A DNA stretch of 29,477 bases from a virus: the IMG/VR virus record IMGVR_UViG_3300009537_000121, positions 1-29,477 of that record. One strand, given 5' to 3'. Within the stretch, counting starts at the first letter, position 1. Each line of letters begins with the position of its first letter. Below are positions 7,819 to 16,744 of this stretch, in pieces. The translations under genes and the position numbers were made by a program. The notes under the pieces are model-generated. The model was not told the DNA's origin, did no database searches, and saw only the letters and a list, made by a program, of their open reading frames with translations.

Positions 7819-8245
7819 CTTGCGGCTGGCGCCTTTTCGCGCTGAACATTTGGTGGGTTTCATCCATCGTGATGCGGATTACGAAGAATCCATTCGCAGT
7901 GCAGTGGACAAGGAGCGCCGTGGCCCCGCATTCACAGCATTCTGCGATGACCGCATTATCGGGTGCGCTGGCGTCATTCTAACGTGGCCTGGTATGGGTA
8001 TCGCATGGGCTGTGTTCTCACATGATATCGAGTTGTATCCAATCTGGGTTACTAGAATGGTGCGCCATGCGTTACATGATATCATCAGAGCGTTCAAACT
8101 TCACAGAATAGAATTGGTGGTGCTCGCTGATAGCAAACGAAACGGGGCATGGGCTCGGGCGTTAGGTTTCAATCGGGAGAATGGGCGCGCCCGGTCCTAC
8201 ACGAGCGCACGCAAGGACGTCATTCGTTACGAATGGGTGAGTTAG
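7811..8245 (+). CDS. GNAT-fold virion assembly protein at the T7 gp13 position
   Basis: The 144-aa product resembles the GNAT acetyltransferase fold: an N-terminal strand-helix (LRLAPFRAEHLVGF), FTAFCDDRIIGCAGVIL as the central beta hairpin, an IAWAVFS strand, and a C-terminal RIELVVLADSKRNGAWARALGF with the usual helix after the N-A-W of GNAT enzymes. T7 gp13 (138 aa) sits at the same place between gp12 and gp14. The clear acetyl-CoA loop (Q/R-x-x-G-x-G/A) is not present, so catalysis is doubtful. No ATG exists at the 5' end: TTG 7811, about 10 nt after GGAG (7797-7800), is the best start, overlapping the nozzle gene by 8 nt; TTG 7787 or 7820 are alternatives. Confidence 0.75.
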   Translation: MANLRLAPFRAEHLVGFIHRDADYEESIRSAVDKERRGPAFTAFCDDRIIGCAGVILTWPGMGIAWAVFSHDIELYPIWVTRMVRHALHDIIRAFKLHRIELVVLADSKRNGAWARALGFNRENGRARSYTSARKDVIRYEWVS

Positions 8246-8761
8246 ATGGCGGAATACGCTGCGGCAGCTGCAGTGATCGTTGGTGTTGCAATCAGTACCT
8301 ACAGTGCTGTGCAAGCTTCTGAGCAGCAGGCACAGGCTAGTGATGCGATTCGCAAGCAACGTGAAGTCGAGGCGCAGAACGCGGAGGAAAGTGCTGCGTT
8401 TGAAGAGCGTCAACATAGGCGTCGTATAGCGTTGCTTGCTGGCAAGCAAGCGGCTATTTTCTCTGCTAGCGGTGTAGATCCATCGGTAGGTACGCCATTA
8501 GAGCAAGCCATCGACCTTGCTACGCAGGGCGAACTAGAAGCATTGAGCATTAAGCGCGCGGGCGCCACTGCCGCTGGGGCTTCGCGTTTCGAAGCTGGCA
8601 TCGCACGCTATCGTCGTGACGTGTTGCGCGCTGGCATTCCAATGCAGATCGCTGGCGGCGTTTTTAGCGCGGTTGGTGGCGGCATTGGTGCGTATCGCGC
8701 CGCCCAGCCGCGAACCGTTACCACGGTGTTGGTTAACCAACAAGCGCACCATGGGACGTGA
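8246..8761 (+). CDS. Internal virion protein B-like (T7 gp14-like), 171 aa
   Basis: ATG 8246 follows directly on the stop of the GNAT-like gene. The protein has an N-terminal hydrophobic Ala/Val-rich segment (residues 5-22), a long charged helix with Gln, Glu and Arg (25-70), GKQAAIFSASGVDPSVGTPLEQ at about 67-88 and a second glycine/alanine-rich hydrophobic segment near the C-terminus (GGVFSAVGGGIGAY). That arrangement and the size (T7 gp14 is 196 aa) fit the ejection protein that inserts in the outer membrane. The SASGVDPSVGTPL stretch is a recurrent feature of this family. Function is inferred from pattern and position. Confidence 0.8.
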   Translation: MAEYAAAAAVIVGVAISTYSAVQASEQQAQASDAIRKQREVEAQNAEESAAFEERQHRRRIALLAGKQAAIFSASGVDPSVGTPLEQAIDLATQGELEALSIKRAGATAAGASRFEAGIARYRRDVLRAGIPMQIAGGVFSAVGGGIGAYRAAQPRTVTTVLVNQQAHHGT

Positions 8762-8767
8762 GCAATA

Positions 8768-10294
8768 ATGCCTAACATAACGCAATACACAGCACAGGGA
8801 CGACAGGTTTCGTCGGGCACACCTAGCGCAATCCACGTCCCAGAGAGTACCAACATTGGTGCCGGTCTTGTGCAAGCTGGTGGTGCTATCGCACAATTCG
8901 TCGGCGATGTGGCTACGCGGCAGGCTCAAATTACGAAGCAATTGCAGTTGCAACAGGACCAGCTTGATGTTGCCAAATTTACCAGTCTCTTCAATGCTGA
9001 ACTTGCTGCGGTTCGGGTCAATCTCACTCAGAATACTAACTATGCAGAACATGAAAAATTTTTTGCGGAGCGCGGCGCTAACTTAGTTGCGCAGTTTGAG
9101 AAGTTAATGCCGAATGCTACCGTTGCCAATGCGTTCCGCAAGCATGTTTACAATGTGTTTCCAGAGGCGCAAATTGCGGTACGTGGAAGCTCCAACAAAT
9201 TATGGTTGGAGCAGCAAAAAGCTGATTTGCTCACGCAGGGCGACTTTTCAGCGCAGCGGGCGATCGACGCACCGTTGGAGTACGACGAAACCATCAACAA
9301 AGCCACTGGCAAGCCGTTTGGCTTCGCTACTGGTGTGCGTGACGTCGAGCGTCAGATGTATCATACACTTGTGGACAAATGGTTTAAGTTTGGTGCCATA
9401 TCATCTGCGGAGCAGCGCGAATTTAAGAAGAACTTCGATGACAAAGTCCTGAAAGGTAGCATGGAGAAGCTGCGTGAGCTAGGTAAACGCGATCCGGCTT
9501 ATCGCGACCAGTTGTTTGATTTGGAAGCCAAGGGCGCATGGGCCGATCTTGACACCACTGAGCGGACCAAGATTTTTAACCTCGCGAATGCGGACGCCCA
9601 CGCCGAACAAGCGCGCAACGATCAAGCCGTTCGGAAGGTAGGCGAAACTATCCTGCATAATATGCAGTCGCGTGTGCTCACGCGTGATGTTACCGTGTTG
9701 GCAGAGCTTGAAGACGTCAAACATGGGAGACATCCGTTCATTACACCGGATAAATATCCGCAATTGAAGTCGTGGTGGGACAATCCACCAAGCAGTGCAG
9801 GTAACGTAGAAGCAATGGCAATTATGGATGAATACAACAGTGCCCCACGCTCGTTCGCGCGCATTGACAAATATTGGGCGCAGATGCGGCGCTTGCGCGA
9901 CAGCTTGCCGGAGTCAAACAAACAAGTTAGTCAGTTTCTGGAGACCTTCCAGCGGCAAGAAGCTACCATGCGCGCTGAAGAACGTACATTGGACACGCAG
10001 GCAAGAGTTGCGCTACACGAAGAGATTCGTTACTTCAATAATGAGTTCGATGCTGTCAAACCGCCAGAGCCGATGTTTGAGATAAATAAGGGTACGCAAC
10101 GTAGACAGGTTGAAGCTTTCCGAAATGAGCTAATCGCTGGCATTCGCAGCAAGCGCATGAGTATCGAGGACGCTTTGAAGAAAGCCAAAGAGCGTTTTGC
10201 GCAACCAGCGACTCCAACAAAACCTGGGCAACCTACTAAGACACCGACCAAGGACAAATCTACAGCAGATAAGGTTTTGGAGCTTTTGAAATAA
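8768..10294 (+). CDS. Internal virion protein C-like (T7 gp15-like), 508 aa
   Basis: The 508-aa product is soluble and mostly helical, with long heptad-like regions (VATRQAQITKQLQLQQDQLD; the 360-420 stretch; the Lys/Pro/Thr-rich tail). It lies between the gp14-like and gp16-like genes, which is the place of gp15, the ejection protein that builds the periplasmic tube. T7 gp15 is longer (747 aa). Sequence identity to gp15 is not evident by eye, so the name rests on order, size class and composition. The last 30 residues are rich in Pro, Thr and Lys and are probably disordered. It ends in TAATG with the next gene. Confidence 0.7.
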   Translation: MPNITQYTAQGRQVSSGTPSAIHVPESTNIGAGLVQAGGAIAQFVGDVATRQAQITKQLQLQQDQLDVAKFTSLFNAELAAVRVNLTQNTNYAEHEKFFAERGANLVAQFEKLMPNATVANAFRKHVYNVFPEAQIAVRGSSNKLWLEQQKADLLTQGDFSAQRAIDAPLEYDETINKATGKPFGFATGVRDVERQMYHTLVDKWFKFGAISSAEQREFKKNFDDKVLKGSMEKLRELGKRDPAYRDQLFDLEAKGAWADLDTTERTKIFNLANADAHAEQARNDQAVRKVGETILHNMQSRVLTRDVTVLAELEDVKHGRHPFITPDKYPQLKSWWDNPPSSAGNVEAMAIMDEYNSAPRSFARIDKYWAQMRRLRDSLPESNKQVSQFLETFQRQEATMRAEERTLDTQARVALHEEIRYFNNEFDAVKPPEPMFEINKGTQRRQVEAFRNELIAGIRSKRMSIEDALKKAKERFAQPATPTKPGQPTKTPTKDKSTADKVLELLK

Positions 10295-13200
10295 TGTCTA
10301 CCGTACTTCCGTACACCGAGAAACAACGTCGCCTGCAAGAGCTGTCAGTTGATGACATCAATCAGACGTACCATGATGGTATCATCAATGGGGCGCAACG
10401 CAAACAGCTGTTGATTGAGAAGGCACACGCGACCACAGCAGGGCTGCTGGAGAAGCATGGCTACTTGAAGGCTATCTGGGCTGTGAACAGCAAGAATGTC
10501 ATGCACGGTTGGGACAACATTGTTGAGGCGGTTACATCCGACGTTGAGGATGAGGATTCTTTAAAAGAGATGTACTATGGCGGGTTGTTTTTGTTTGGCG
10601 CAGTCCAGATGTTCTTGGCGCCAATCAACGCAATTGAGGAAGTTAACGGGCAGGAAGTCGAGAACATGTTGTTGTGGGTCGGGGCGCCGCCCGGCCTAGC
10701 ACGCTTCGCTAATTTCGTTACACAACTTGGCAGCGCATTCATCCCGATGGGGACCGCTGCCAAAGGCTTCGCCAAAGGTGTGCAGAAAGCTGGCGAGCTA
10801 GTTGGTAAGGGCGTAGCCAAAGCTGAGACAGCAGTGCCAAAAGCGCAGCGTATCGCTGACTTGGTCATGTCGCGTGAGCAAGTCGTAGCACGCGATGCGT
10901 TGATCGAAGGATTGAGAGTCGAGGGCGTAGCTAACGCTGAAAGAAAGGTGTTGGATGCTGCGGAGGCCGTCGCCGCTGCGGAGCAACGTGCGGCATTGAA
11001 GGCGGAGCGAGCGGCCCGCCGCGAAGCGGAGCGGGTTAAGACTGAGGGGGTGCCGGTTGCTGAAGGCGTGTCGGACGACGTTTTTAAAGCTATGGCCAAT
11101 CGTTACTGGAAAGAGTCACAGGAACTCAAGTCTAAGATTAAAGCTTCGGCCCCAGGCTCCGCTGAAGAAGCCGCAGCGCGTGACGCCTTTGGAGAATGGC
11201 GCCAACAAGCTTGGGTGCGCGAATACGCACGATTGAAGGGCGAACGCGATACTGCGACTTACATAAAATTGTTTGATAAATCAGAGGCTAGCAAAGTGCC
11301 CGCCACCAAATTCGAGGCCGCCACCGAAGCTGGGCGGGCGTTAACTAGCGAATTCAAGCTACCAGCAAATCTTGCAGGCGCCAAGCCGCGCTACAATATT
11401 GGCGAAAAATCCTTCGAGCCGATTTTCGAGTCTGACCTCGATAAGGCATTGTACATAGTGGCGCAGACTAACAAATCGGTGCGCGATGCTGATTACATGC
11501 GGTTGCTGCAGCAACACTTTCCTGATATGACAGAAAACGCCATACGACGTTTGGGCTACGTTAATGTACGCGCCGCGCTTAAGCGTATTGCTGGTAGCGC
11601 TGAGCCTGGCATGATTAACATACCAGACCTGGGACTAGACGTCGCTAAGGCAGCGAAACCGCTAACTCAAACAGAGCTTGGCATTAGATTCGAGCGTGCC
11701 CGTGCCAAACTAATGCGTACCATATCACGGGGCCATGCTGAAGCAGAACTTCCAGACTTGCTAGCGCGATTCGGCATCGACCCAAGCATGGTCACTCGTG
11801 GTACGTTTAGCACCAAACAACTCTACGTGCATTTGAAGGCACTGGAGCCCGAGGTTGCGAAACTACATCAGCTCGCAAAAGCTGCGTTAACGGGTGACTA
11901 CGCCGACGGTGTCGCGTTCGCGAAGTATGCCACCGAGTTGTTTGGGACACATTTGCGTCATGAAGGTGCAGCACGAATTGTCTACGACAAAAAGTTTCTG
12001 GATCTACTGACCTACTGGGCGCCTGAGGCTGTCGCCCGCGGCGACATTGCCAACGCAATGAAAGTGTTCGCCGCTGACATTGTCAATCTCGCAGAGCGTG
12101 CTAAAGGCGCAGGCGAAGCTGGCACTAGCACGTTGGGCATGTTCGTGTTTGGTAATCAGCGAATGTTTACGACGCTTGGTAGCAAGGCATGGCCGGTGGC
12201 TCGCGAACTCTACGATAATTTGTTGTTAACATTCGCTTGGGCTCCCGCATTTGTTGGTAACTCCACCGCGTTAGCGGTTGAAGTATTGGAGCGCACCGCC
12301 GGAGGAATGTTTACTCTAGACAAGGCTCGCGGTGCGTTGGCTCGGGAAGGTCTTTATGAAATGAAGGGTATGGCCCTAGCGACGGGTGATGCCTTCAAAG
12401 CATTTTGGAATGTGATGAGGCATCATTTTGTACCGGGTGCTACGCGGTTCACGGAAATGGAGATGCGTAACGTTATTCCTGGGGCGTTGGGTACAACTGC
12501 GCGCACCCCGCGCGATATGACGATTGCAATGGACGAGCTTACGAAAGTCATCGCGAAGCGTGGTAACGCTTACGCTGACGCCCTTCGTGACAGCGAACGC
12601 TTGGCAAAGCCGGCCAATAAGGCGTCCTTTTTCGCGCGTCGTGTGCTCCATCCTACCGACGAAACTATGCTTCGTGGGCAACAGCTTGCTGAAACAATCG
12701 CGTTTCAGAATGCGCTTGGGCATTTTGGGAAAATTGCGACACGCGCTGCACAATGGGGACCGCTACATCTGCACTTTCCATTCTTTAAGAACATGATCAA
12801 TACCTTAAAATGGTCATGGTATCGCACACCTGGCTTGCAGCTTTTCCAGGCTAAGCTATATCGGGATATCCTAGCGGGGGGCGTTGAAGCAGATCGTGCT
12901 GTTGGCATGCTGACCATTTCCAATCTATGGGCTATGCTAGTCTACGATCTGGCTAAGGAAGGGTTCATCATGGGGCCGGGTCCAGTCGACCCCGCTTTGA
13001 ACGCGGCTTGGCGTGCCACGAATGAACCCTACGCTGTAAAGACTCCCGATGGTGGTCATATTCCTATCTCCAATATGGAGCCGGGTTCTACGCCGGTTGG
13101 TCTGATCGCCGCCTTCGTCGAAATCGCTGACTCGCTTGACGAAGCTACGCATCAGCAACTTGGCATGGCGATTCTGTACGCTGTGATGAATGCGTTTCTA

Positions 13201-14136
13201 ACGAATCAGATGTCGTTCCGAACGGGCGCCGATCTAATTGACATCGTTCAAGGTGTATCGCGTGGTGAAGATTGGACCGGACGTGGCCTCAAGACGCTGA
13301 TGAAGCCAGTAACGACTGTGGCAACGTTTGGTCCGCTAGGCACACGCATTCGGCAGGCACGCGATCCGGTGCTCCGTGGTGCCCGCTCGTTCTACGAGGA
13401 CGTTGCAGCTAAAAGTCCATGGTCCTCCAAATCAGCATTTCCGTTGCGTGATGCTTACGCTGACCCAATCATTCCACCACAGCCAGTAGGTACGTCATGG
13501 ATGGGTTTCTTCCAGCCAGCGTGGCCGCGCTATAAGCCCCCCACGACAGATAGGATCAAGTTGGAGGGCGAGCGTCTGGAAGTCAAGATGCCACGGGTGC
13601 CACCAGGTATTCGTGGTAACGTGGACCCAGATTTTGATATCTCAGCGCCACGGCCGGGCGATAGAATCCCGGTGCCGTTGACATCGGCGCAACAGGATCA
13701 GATTGCAACAGTGTTTCGCAATCTGTTCAGACATCCGGAGTTTGGCATCGAGAAGCAACTGCTCGATAAGCCAGAATATACGATGCAGCGCAGCCAGCAA
13801 GGCGTTATGGAGCGGACACCAATTCCGCAGCAGCGTGAAGTATTCGAAGGTGCGATGCACAAGTATATGAATCTGGCAACGCAAGCAGTTATCGCGGCCA
13901 CGCCAGAGCTTGCAGAACGCGTGCAACGTGCTGAGGTTGCTACTGGCATTCCCAAAGTGTTGCCAAGCGATCGCCCAGGCATGCTAGAGCAAGTTGAAAC
14001 CGACATCAATTTGTTCAAATCTCTTACGGAGCGTGAAGTCCAAAACTTGCACAAATATGGCGTGTTCGAAGGTACGGACATCGTCGATCCAACGCAGCCG
14101 TCGAAGTCTACAATAGAACTGGAGATTCGTAGATGA
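10294..14136 (+). CDS. Large ejection-type internal virion protein D-like (T7 gp16-like), 1280 aa
   Basis: The 1280-aa length is near that of T7 gp16 (1318 aa) and the gene is placed as gp16, before the tail fibre. It is mainly helical, with hydrophobic stretches (about 90-125, 645-670 and 865-890) that could cross or contact membranes and a very long Ala/Glu/Arg coiled coil at about 205-255. At about residue 830, HFPFFKNMINTLKWSW resembles the PF-x-x-N-x-x-K pattern found in large phage ejection or polyvalent proteins. The lytic transglycosylase domain that T7 gp16 carries at its N-terminus is not visible, so wall degradation at entry must lie elsewhere or not be needed. ATG 10294 overlaps the previous stop. 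Confidence 0.75.
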   Translation: MSTVLPYTEKQRRLQELSVDDINQTYHDGIINGAQRKQLLIEKAHATTAGLLEKHGYLKAIWAVNSKNVMHGWDNIVEAVTSDVEDEDSLKEMYYGGLFLFGAVQMFLAPINAIEEVNGQEVENMLLWVGAPPGLARFANFVTQLGSAFIPMGTAAKGFAKGVQKAGELVGKGVAKAETAVPKAQRIADLVMSREQVVARDALIEGLRVEGVANAERKVLDAAEAVAAAEQRAALKAERAARREAERVKTEGVPVAEGVSDDVFKAMANRYWKESQELKSKIKASAPGSAEEAAARDAFGEWRQQAWVREYARLKGERDTATYIKLFDKSEASKVPATKFEAATEAGRALTSEFKLPANLAGAKPRYNIGEKSFEPIFESDLDKALYIVAQTNKSVRDADYMRLLQQHFPDMTENAIRRLGYVNVRAALKRIAGSAEPGMINIPDLGLDVAKAAKPLTQTELGIRFERARAKLMRTISRGHAEAELPDLLARFGIDPSMVTRGTFSTKQLYVHLKALEPEVAKLHQLAKAALTGDYADGVAFAKYATELFGTHLRHEGAARIVYDKKFLDLLTYWAPEAVARGDIANAMKVFAADIVNLAERAKGAGEAGTSTLGMFVFGNQRMFTTLGSKAWPVARELYDNLLLTFAWAPAFVGNSTALAVEVLERTAGGMFTLDKARGALAREGLYEMKGMALATGDAFKAFWNVMRHHFVPGATRFTEMEMRNVIPGALGTTARTPRDMTIAMDELTKVIAKRGNAYADALRDSERLAKPANKASFFARRVLHPTDETMLRGQQLAETIAFQNALGHFGKIATRAAQWGPLHLHFPFFKNMINTLKWSWYRTPGLQLFQAKLYRDILAGGVEADRAVGMLTISNLWAMLVYDLAKEGFIMGPGPVDPALNAAWRATNEPYAVKTPDGGHIPISNMEPGSTPVGLIAAFVEIADSLDEATHQQLGMAILYAVMNAFLTNQMSFRTGADLIDIVQGVSRGEDWTGRGLKTLMKPVTTVATFGPLGTRIRQARDPVLRGARSFYEDVAAKSPWSSKSAFPLRDAYADPIIPPQPVGTSWMGFFQPAWPRYKPPTTDRIKLEGERLEVKMPRVPPGIRGNVDPDFDISAPRPGDRIPVPLTSAQQDQIATVFRNLFRHPEFGIEKQLLDKPEYTMQRSQQGVMERTPIPQQREVFEGAMHKYMNLATQAVIAATPELAERVQRAEVATGIPKVLPSDRPGMLEQVETDINLFKSLTEREVQNLHKYGVFEGTDIVDPTQPSKSTIELEIRR

Positions 14137-15590
14137 AAGTCGCAGACGTCACTCCACGGAACAACTACACTGGTAATGATTCTGTTGTCGACTTCGCCTA
14201 CGGGTTTGCCATCCTCGATCAAGACGATATCGAGGTTTTGCTGGATGGCGTAGTGCAAACGATAACTACTAACTACACGGTTAGTGGCGTTGGAAACGAG
14301 GCGGGCGGCACGGTGACCATGGTTACGGCGCCCGCCACCGGTGTCAAGGTTGCGTTGCTGCGCAAGCAACCCTTGGAGCAGCAGTCGTCGTATATAGCAG
14401 CGGAGGAGTTTCCAAACACTCGCGTTGAAAATGATTACAGCAAGGTGTGGATGCGCTTGCAGCAGCATGCAGAGTGGCTGGGGCGTTGCTTGGCGCTCGC
14501 CAAGAAATCGCTCCTGAGTACCATTGACGTTGACGATCCTACAGATGGCAAGTATATGTACTACGACAGCGCATCGGATAGTTTCAAATGGGGTACGCTG
14601 TCTAGTGCTGGCACGTTACCTGATCCGGTAACGGTTGCGAAGGGCGGTACGGGCGCTACTAGTGCGGCGGCTGCGCGCACCGCTCTTGGCGCCGCGTCCA
14701 CGTCACATAAGGACACACACAAGAGCGGTGGAACCGACGAGTTGACAGCTACTGACGTTCTGGAAGCGCCAACCAAGCGTTTACGTGAGACTGGCGGCCC
14801 AACGATACTTGCAATGGGCGCGGTTGCTGATGGTGAGCTACTGCAGCGTAATGGCACTGGTATCATTGGGGCAGCGGCGTCTGCGCTACTAACAACGAGT
14901 AGCGTCATTGGCCTTAAAGGAGTTAACACGCCCGCAACGCCAAATACGAAATATGACATCTCAGCTGACTATGTTGCGTTGCGTAATGCGGGTTTCACCA
15001 ACGTCGTTTCAAAGGTTAATACTGGTACGCTGACGTGTGACTTGGGAACAAGTGGCGCGGCCAACGGTCTTGACACTGGCGCGCAGGCATCTTCTACTTG
15101 GTATCACTTCTACTTTATCTGGAATGGCTCTACACTAGCGAGTCTGGCGAGTCTTGCGGCGCCCTTGACAGGACCGACATTGCCAAGTGGTTATACACAT
15201 TGGGCATATGCGGGGGCGGTTTACTCTAACGCATCCACGCAGCTTCTCGTAACGTACATGCGTGGTAGTAAAGAATTCTATCGTAGCGCCATCGCGGTTG
15301 TTACGAGTAGTGCTGCTACAGGACCAACGTTGATTAACGTCTCCGCGACGATTCCTCCCAACGCGCTAACAGTGTTTGGATCGTTGCATTCATTAACGGG
15401 TGTTGGCGGCGAGATAAAGAGCATTCAATTCGTTTCGGGATCTGACGCGGTTTTGGACAATGATCGTTCGTCGCTCAATCTAGCTTACGAGGTACCAAAC
15501 ATCTCGCAAACGATCTATATGAATGATTCTGGCGGACATGTCAAAGACGTGTGGGTCGAAGGCTTCTCTGTTCCCAATGGAGGCGAGTAA
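14133..15590 (+). CDS. Tail fibre with T7-type N-terminal anchor, 485 aa
   Basis: Residues 1 to about 130 match the T7 tail-fibre N-terminal domain: NNYTGNDSVVDFAYGFAILD, D-D-IEVLLDGV, NYTVSG, VALLRKQPLEQQSSY and NTRVENDYSKVWMRLQQ, the region that binds the tail. Next are two linker motifs common in phage fibres, VAKGGTGATSAAAARTALG (about 168-186) and SHKDTHKSGGTDELT (about 190-205). The C-terminal half has GLDTGAQASSTWYHFYFIWN and TGPTLPSGYTHWAYAGAVY, a beta-rich module seen at many fibre ends. It would bind the host receptor. The start is coupled to the ejection protein by ATGA. Confidence 0.9.
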   Translation: MKVADVTPRNNYTGNDSVVDFAYGFAILDQDDIEVLLDGVVQTITTNYTVSGVGNEAGGTVTMVTAPATGVKVALLRKQPLEQQSSYIAAEEFPNTRVENDYSKVWMRLQQHAEWLGRCLALAKKSLLSTIDVDDPTDGKYMYYDSASDSFKWGTLSSAGTLPDPVTVAKGGTGATSAAAARTALGAASTSHKDTHKSGGTDELTATDVLEAPTKRLRETGGPTILAMGAVADGELLQRNGTGIIGAAASALLTTSSVIGLKGVNTPATPNTKYDISADYVALRNAGFTNVVSKVNTGTLTCDLGTSGAANGLDTGAQASSTWYHFYFIWNGSTLASLASLAAPLTGPTLPSGYTHWAYAGAVYSNASTQLLVTYMRGSKEFYRSAIAVVTSSAATGPTLINVSATIPPNALTVFGSLHSLTGVGGEIKSIQFVSGSDAVLDNDRSSLNLAYEVPNISQTIYMNDSGGHVKDVWVEGFSVPNGGE

Positions 15591-15958
15591 TGGCACGTAA
15601 CTGCTTGTATCGGACCGCGGACAACGTAGTGTTGTCGCATGGTTTTGTGGCATTTACACCGGGCGCGGGCGAGGCTATCGCGCTGGTCCCCGAGGACTTC
15701 TCCATTAATAGGCGTACGGAGCGTTTCGATAGTAACGCCCAGGCGAAGAAACGATCCGCAACCGCCCAAGAGTTAACAGACTACGACAACGCAGTCGTTG
15801 AAAGCGAAGCTACGCTAGTAGCGGCGCGTAAGGAATTGCAAGCTGTCGCCCTGGCCGTGCTTGACGCGATTAACACGCTACGTGCTTTGCATAGCCTCAG
15901 TGATGTTACCGCACAGCAGATGTACAATGCTATCAAAGCAAAATATAAGACGCTATGA
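15590..15958 (+). CDS. Small protein after the tail fibre, 122 aa
   Basis: The start is taken as ATG 15590, which shares an A with the fibre stop (TAATG); a longer in-frame reading from 15551 would run back into the fibre gene without purpose. The first 50 residues are mixed (LVPEDFSINRRTERFDSNAQ), then a helical Ala-rich section (about 53-95) and a final helix ending KAKYKTL. The RFDSN-A-x-K-R-SATAQEL stretch is of a type I have seen in small proteins placed next to phage fibres. A fibre chaperone or tip-associated role is possible but not shown. Confidence 0.7.
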   Translation: MARNCLYRTADNVVLSHGFVAFTPGAGEAIALVPEDFSINRRTERFDSNAQAKKRSATAQELTDYDNAVVESEATLVAARKELQAVALAVLDAINTLRALHSLSDVTAQQMYNAIKAKYKTL

Positions 15959-15969
15959 GGTCACATTGA

Positions 15970-16350
15970 ATGACAGATAAGCCAGCTAATAATGGGTTGT
16001 TGCGCGTAGCGCTTGGAAACATCAGTGTCACGGCGACTGGATTCGTGGCGATTCTGCTGCTGTCGGTGTGCTCGATCATCGCCGCGAACCTCTACGCGGG
16101 GGTGCGAATTGAGTCCGCAATTCAGCAGCAAACGTCTGCGGTGATGTCCGAGCACGGTCTGCGCGCGAATGAGCATCGTCTGATCGTAACGAACGACACC
16201 AAGACACAGTGCGTGCTGGCGATGAGCGTCGAGGAGCGCCAGCAGTTTCGCATGAATTACCAATCCGGCTCGTGGACGAAGTGGTGTCCGTGGGTGGTCG
16301 AGGACGACACCAAGACGCTGCGTGATCGTCTGAGGGATCTCGCGCGATGA
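15970..16350 (+). CDS. Single-span membrane protein opening the lysis-type cassette, 126 aa
   Basis: ATG 15970 is preceded by GAGG nine bases upstream, formed over the stop of the last gene. A hydrophobic segment of about 22 residues (24-45; FVAILLLSVCSIIAANLY) crosses the membrane once. With few charges before it, an N-in, C-out orientation is likely, placing about 80 residues in the periplasm. Two cysteines (in TQCVLAM and TKWCPW) could pair there. I do not recognise the family; a lysis accessory or holin-associated role is inferred only from the cassette. It ends in ATGA with a 29-codon gene. Confidence 0.65.
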   Translation: MTDKPANNGLLRVALGNISVTATGFVAILLLSVCSIIAANLYAGVRIESAIQQQTSAVMSEHGLRANEHRLIVTNDTKTQCVLAMSVEERQQFRMNYQSGSWTKWCPWVVEDDTKTLRDRLRDLAR

Positions 16351-16436
16351 ACGGCGCACGCGGACTTATCCTGATCGCGATTCTGAGTGCGGTGTTCGTC
16401 GTGCTCGTCGCCGTCCTGCTTGGTCGTGGGCTATGA
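16347..16436 (+). CDS. 29-residue membrane miniprotein (holin-like)
   Basis: ATG 16347 overlaps the stop of the previous gene (ATGA) and the stop TGA 16434-16436 overlaps the ATG at 16433 in the same way, so this short frame exactly fills the space between two genes. The product is Met-Asn-Gly-Ala-Arg-Gly followed by a single run of about 19 hydrophobic residues and a short GRGL tail: a whole protein that is one membrane helix. Such miniproteins in a lysis cassette can be pinholins, holin regulators or disruptors. The function is inferred; existence is supported by both overlaps. Confidence 0.6.
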   Translation: MNGARGLILIAILSAVFVVLVAVLLGRGL

Positions 16437-16744
16437 CGCAGCGCAACGTCCTGATCGGCGCGGCCTCACTCGTCACGGCGGCGACCGTGATCGTGACCGG
16501 CGTCTTCACGGTGCTTGATAGTCGTTACTATCTAGCGGACGCAGGTGGTGCGCTTCAGCGCAGCGTCGATCAGTCGTCCGTCGACATCCTTTACGTACAG
16601 CGCATTCTCTATGATCGTGAACGTGACGAGCTGATGCGTAAGACACGACGCACAGACTACGAGAACGCTCGATTGCGTCGACTAAACGATGTCATTAATA
16701 CTTTGGACCGGCGCATCGAGACTGCGGAGAAGAAACTTAAATGA
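16433..16744 (+). CDS. Membrane-anchored coiled-coil protein (inner-membrane spanin-like candidate)
   Basis: The 103-aa protein has an N-terminal transmembrane helix (about residues 7-28) followed by SRYYLAD and a long charged coiled coil reaching the C-terminus (about 50-103, many Arg/Glu/Asp with Leu and Ile at heptad spacing). A type II topology would put the coil in the periplasm. That is the architecture of an i-spanin, and a lipoprotein gene lies two genes on. The coil is shorter than usual for Rz, and relatives of the V-x-D-S/A-RYY type are annotated only as hypothetical, so this is a candidate call. It is coupled on both sides by ATGA. Confidence 0.6.
   Translation: MTQRNVLIGAASLVTAATVIVTGVFTVLDSRYYLADAGGALQRSVDQSSVDILYVQRILYDRERDELMRKTRRTDYENARLRRLNDVINTLDRRIETAEKKLK

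Noticed and set aside
10575-11099. 174-aa minus-strand open frame
   Set aside because: Complement of the Ala-rich coiled coil of the ejection protein; such repeats give long false frames on the other strand.
13698-14468. 256-aa minus-strand open frame
   Set aside because: It lies opposite the end of the ejection protein and the fibre gene, both well supported by motifs; composition is not protein-like and there is no operon partner.
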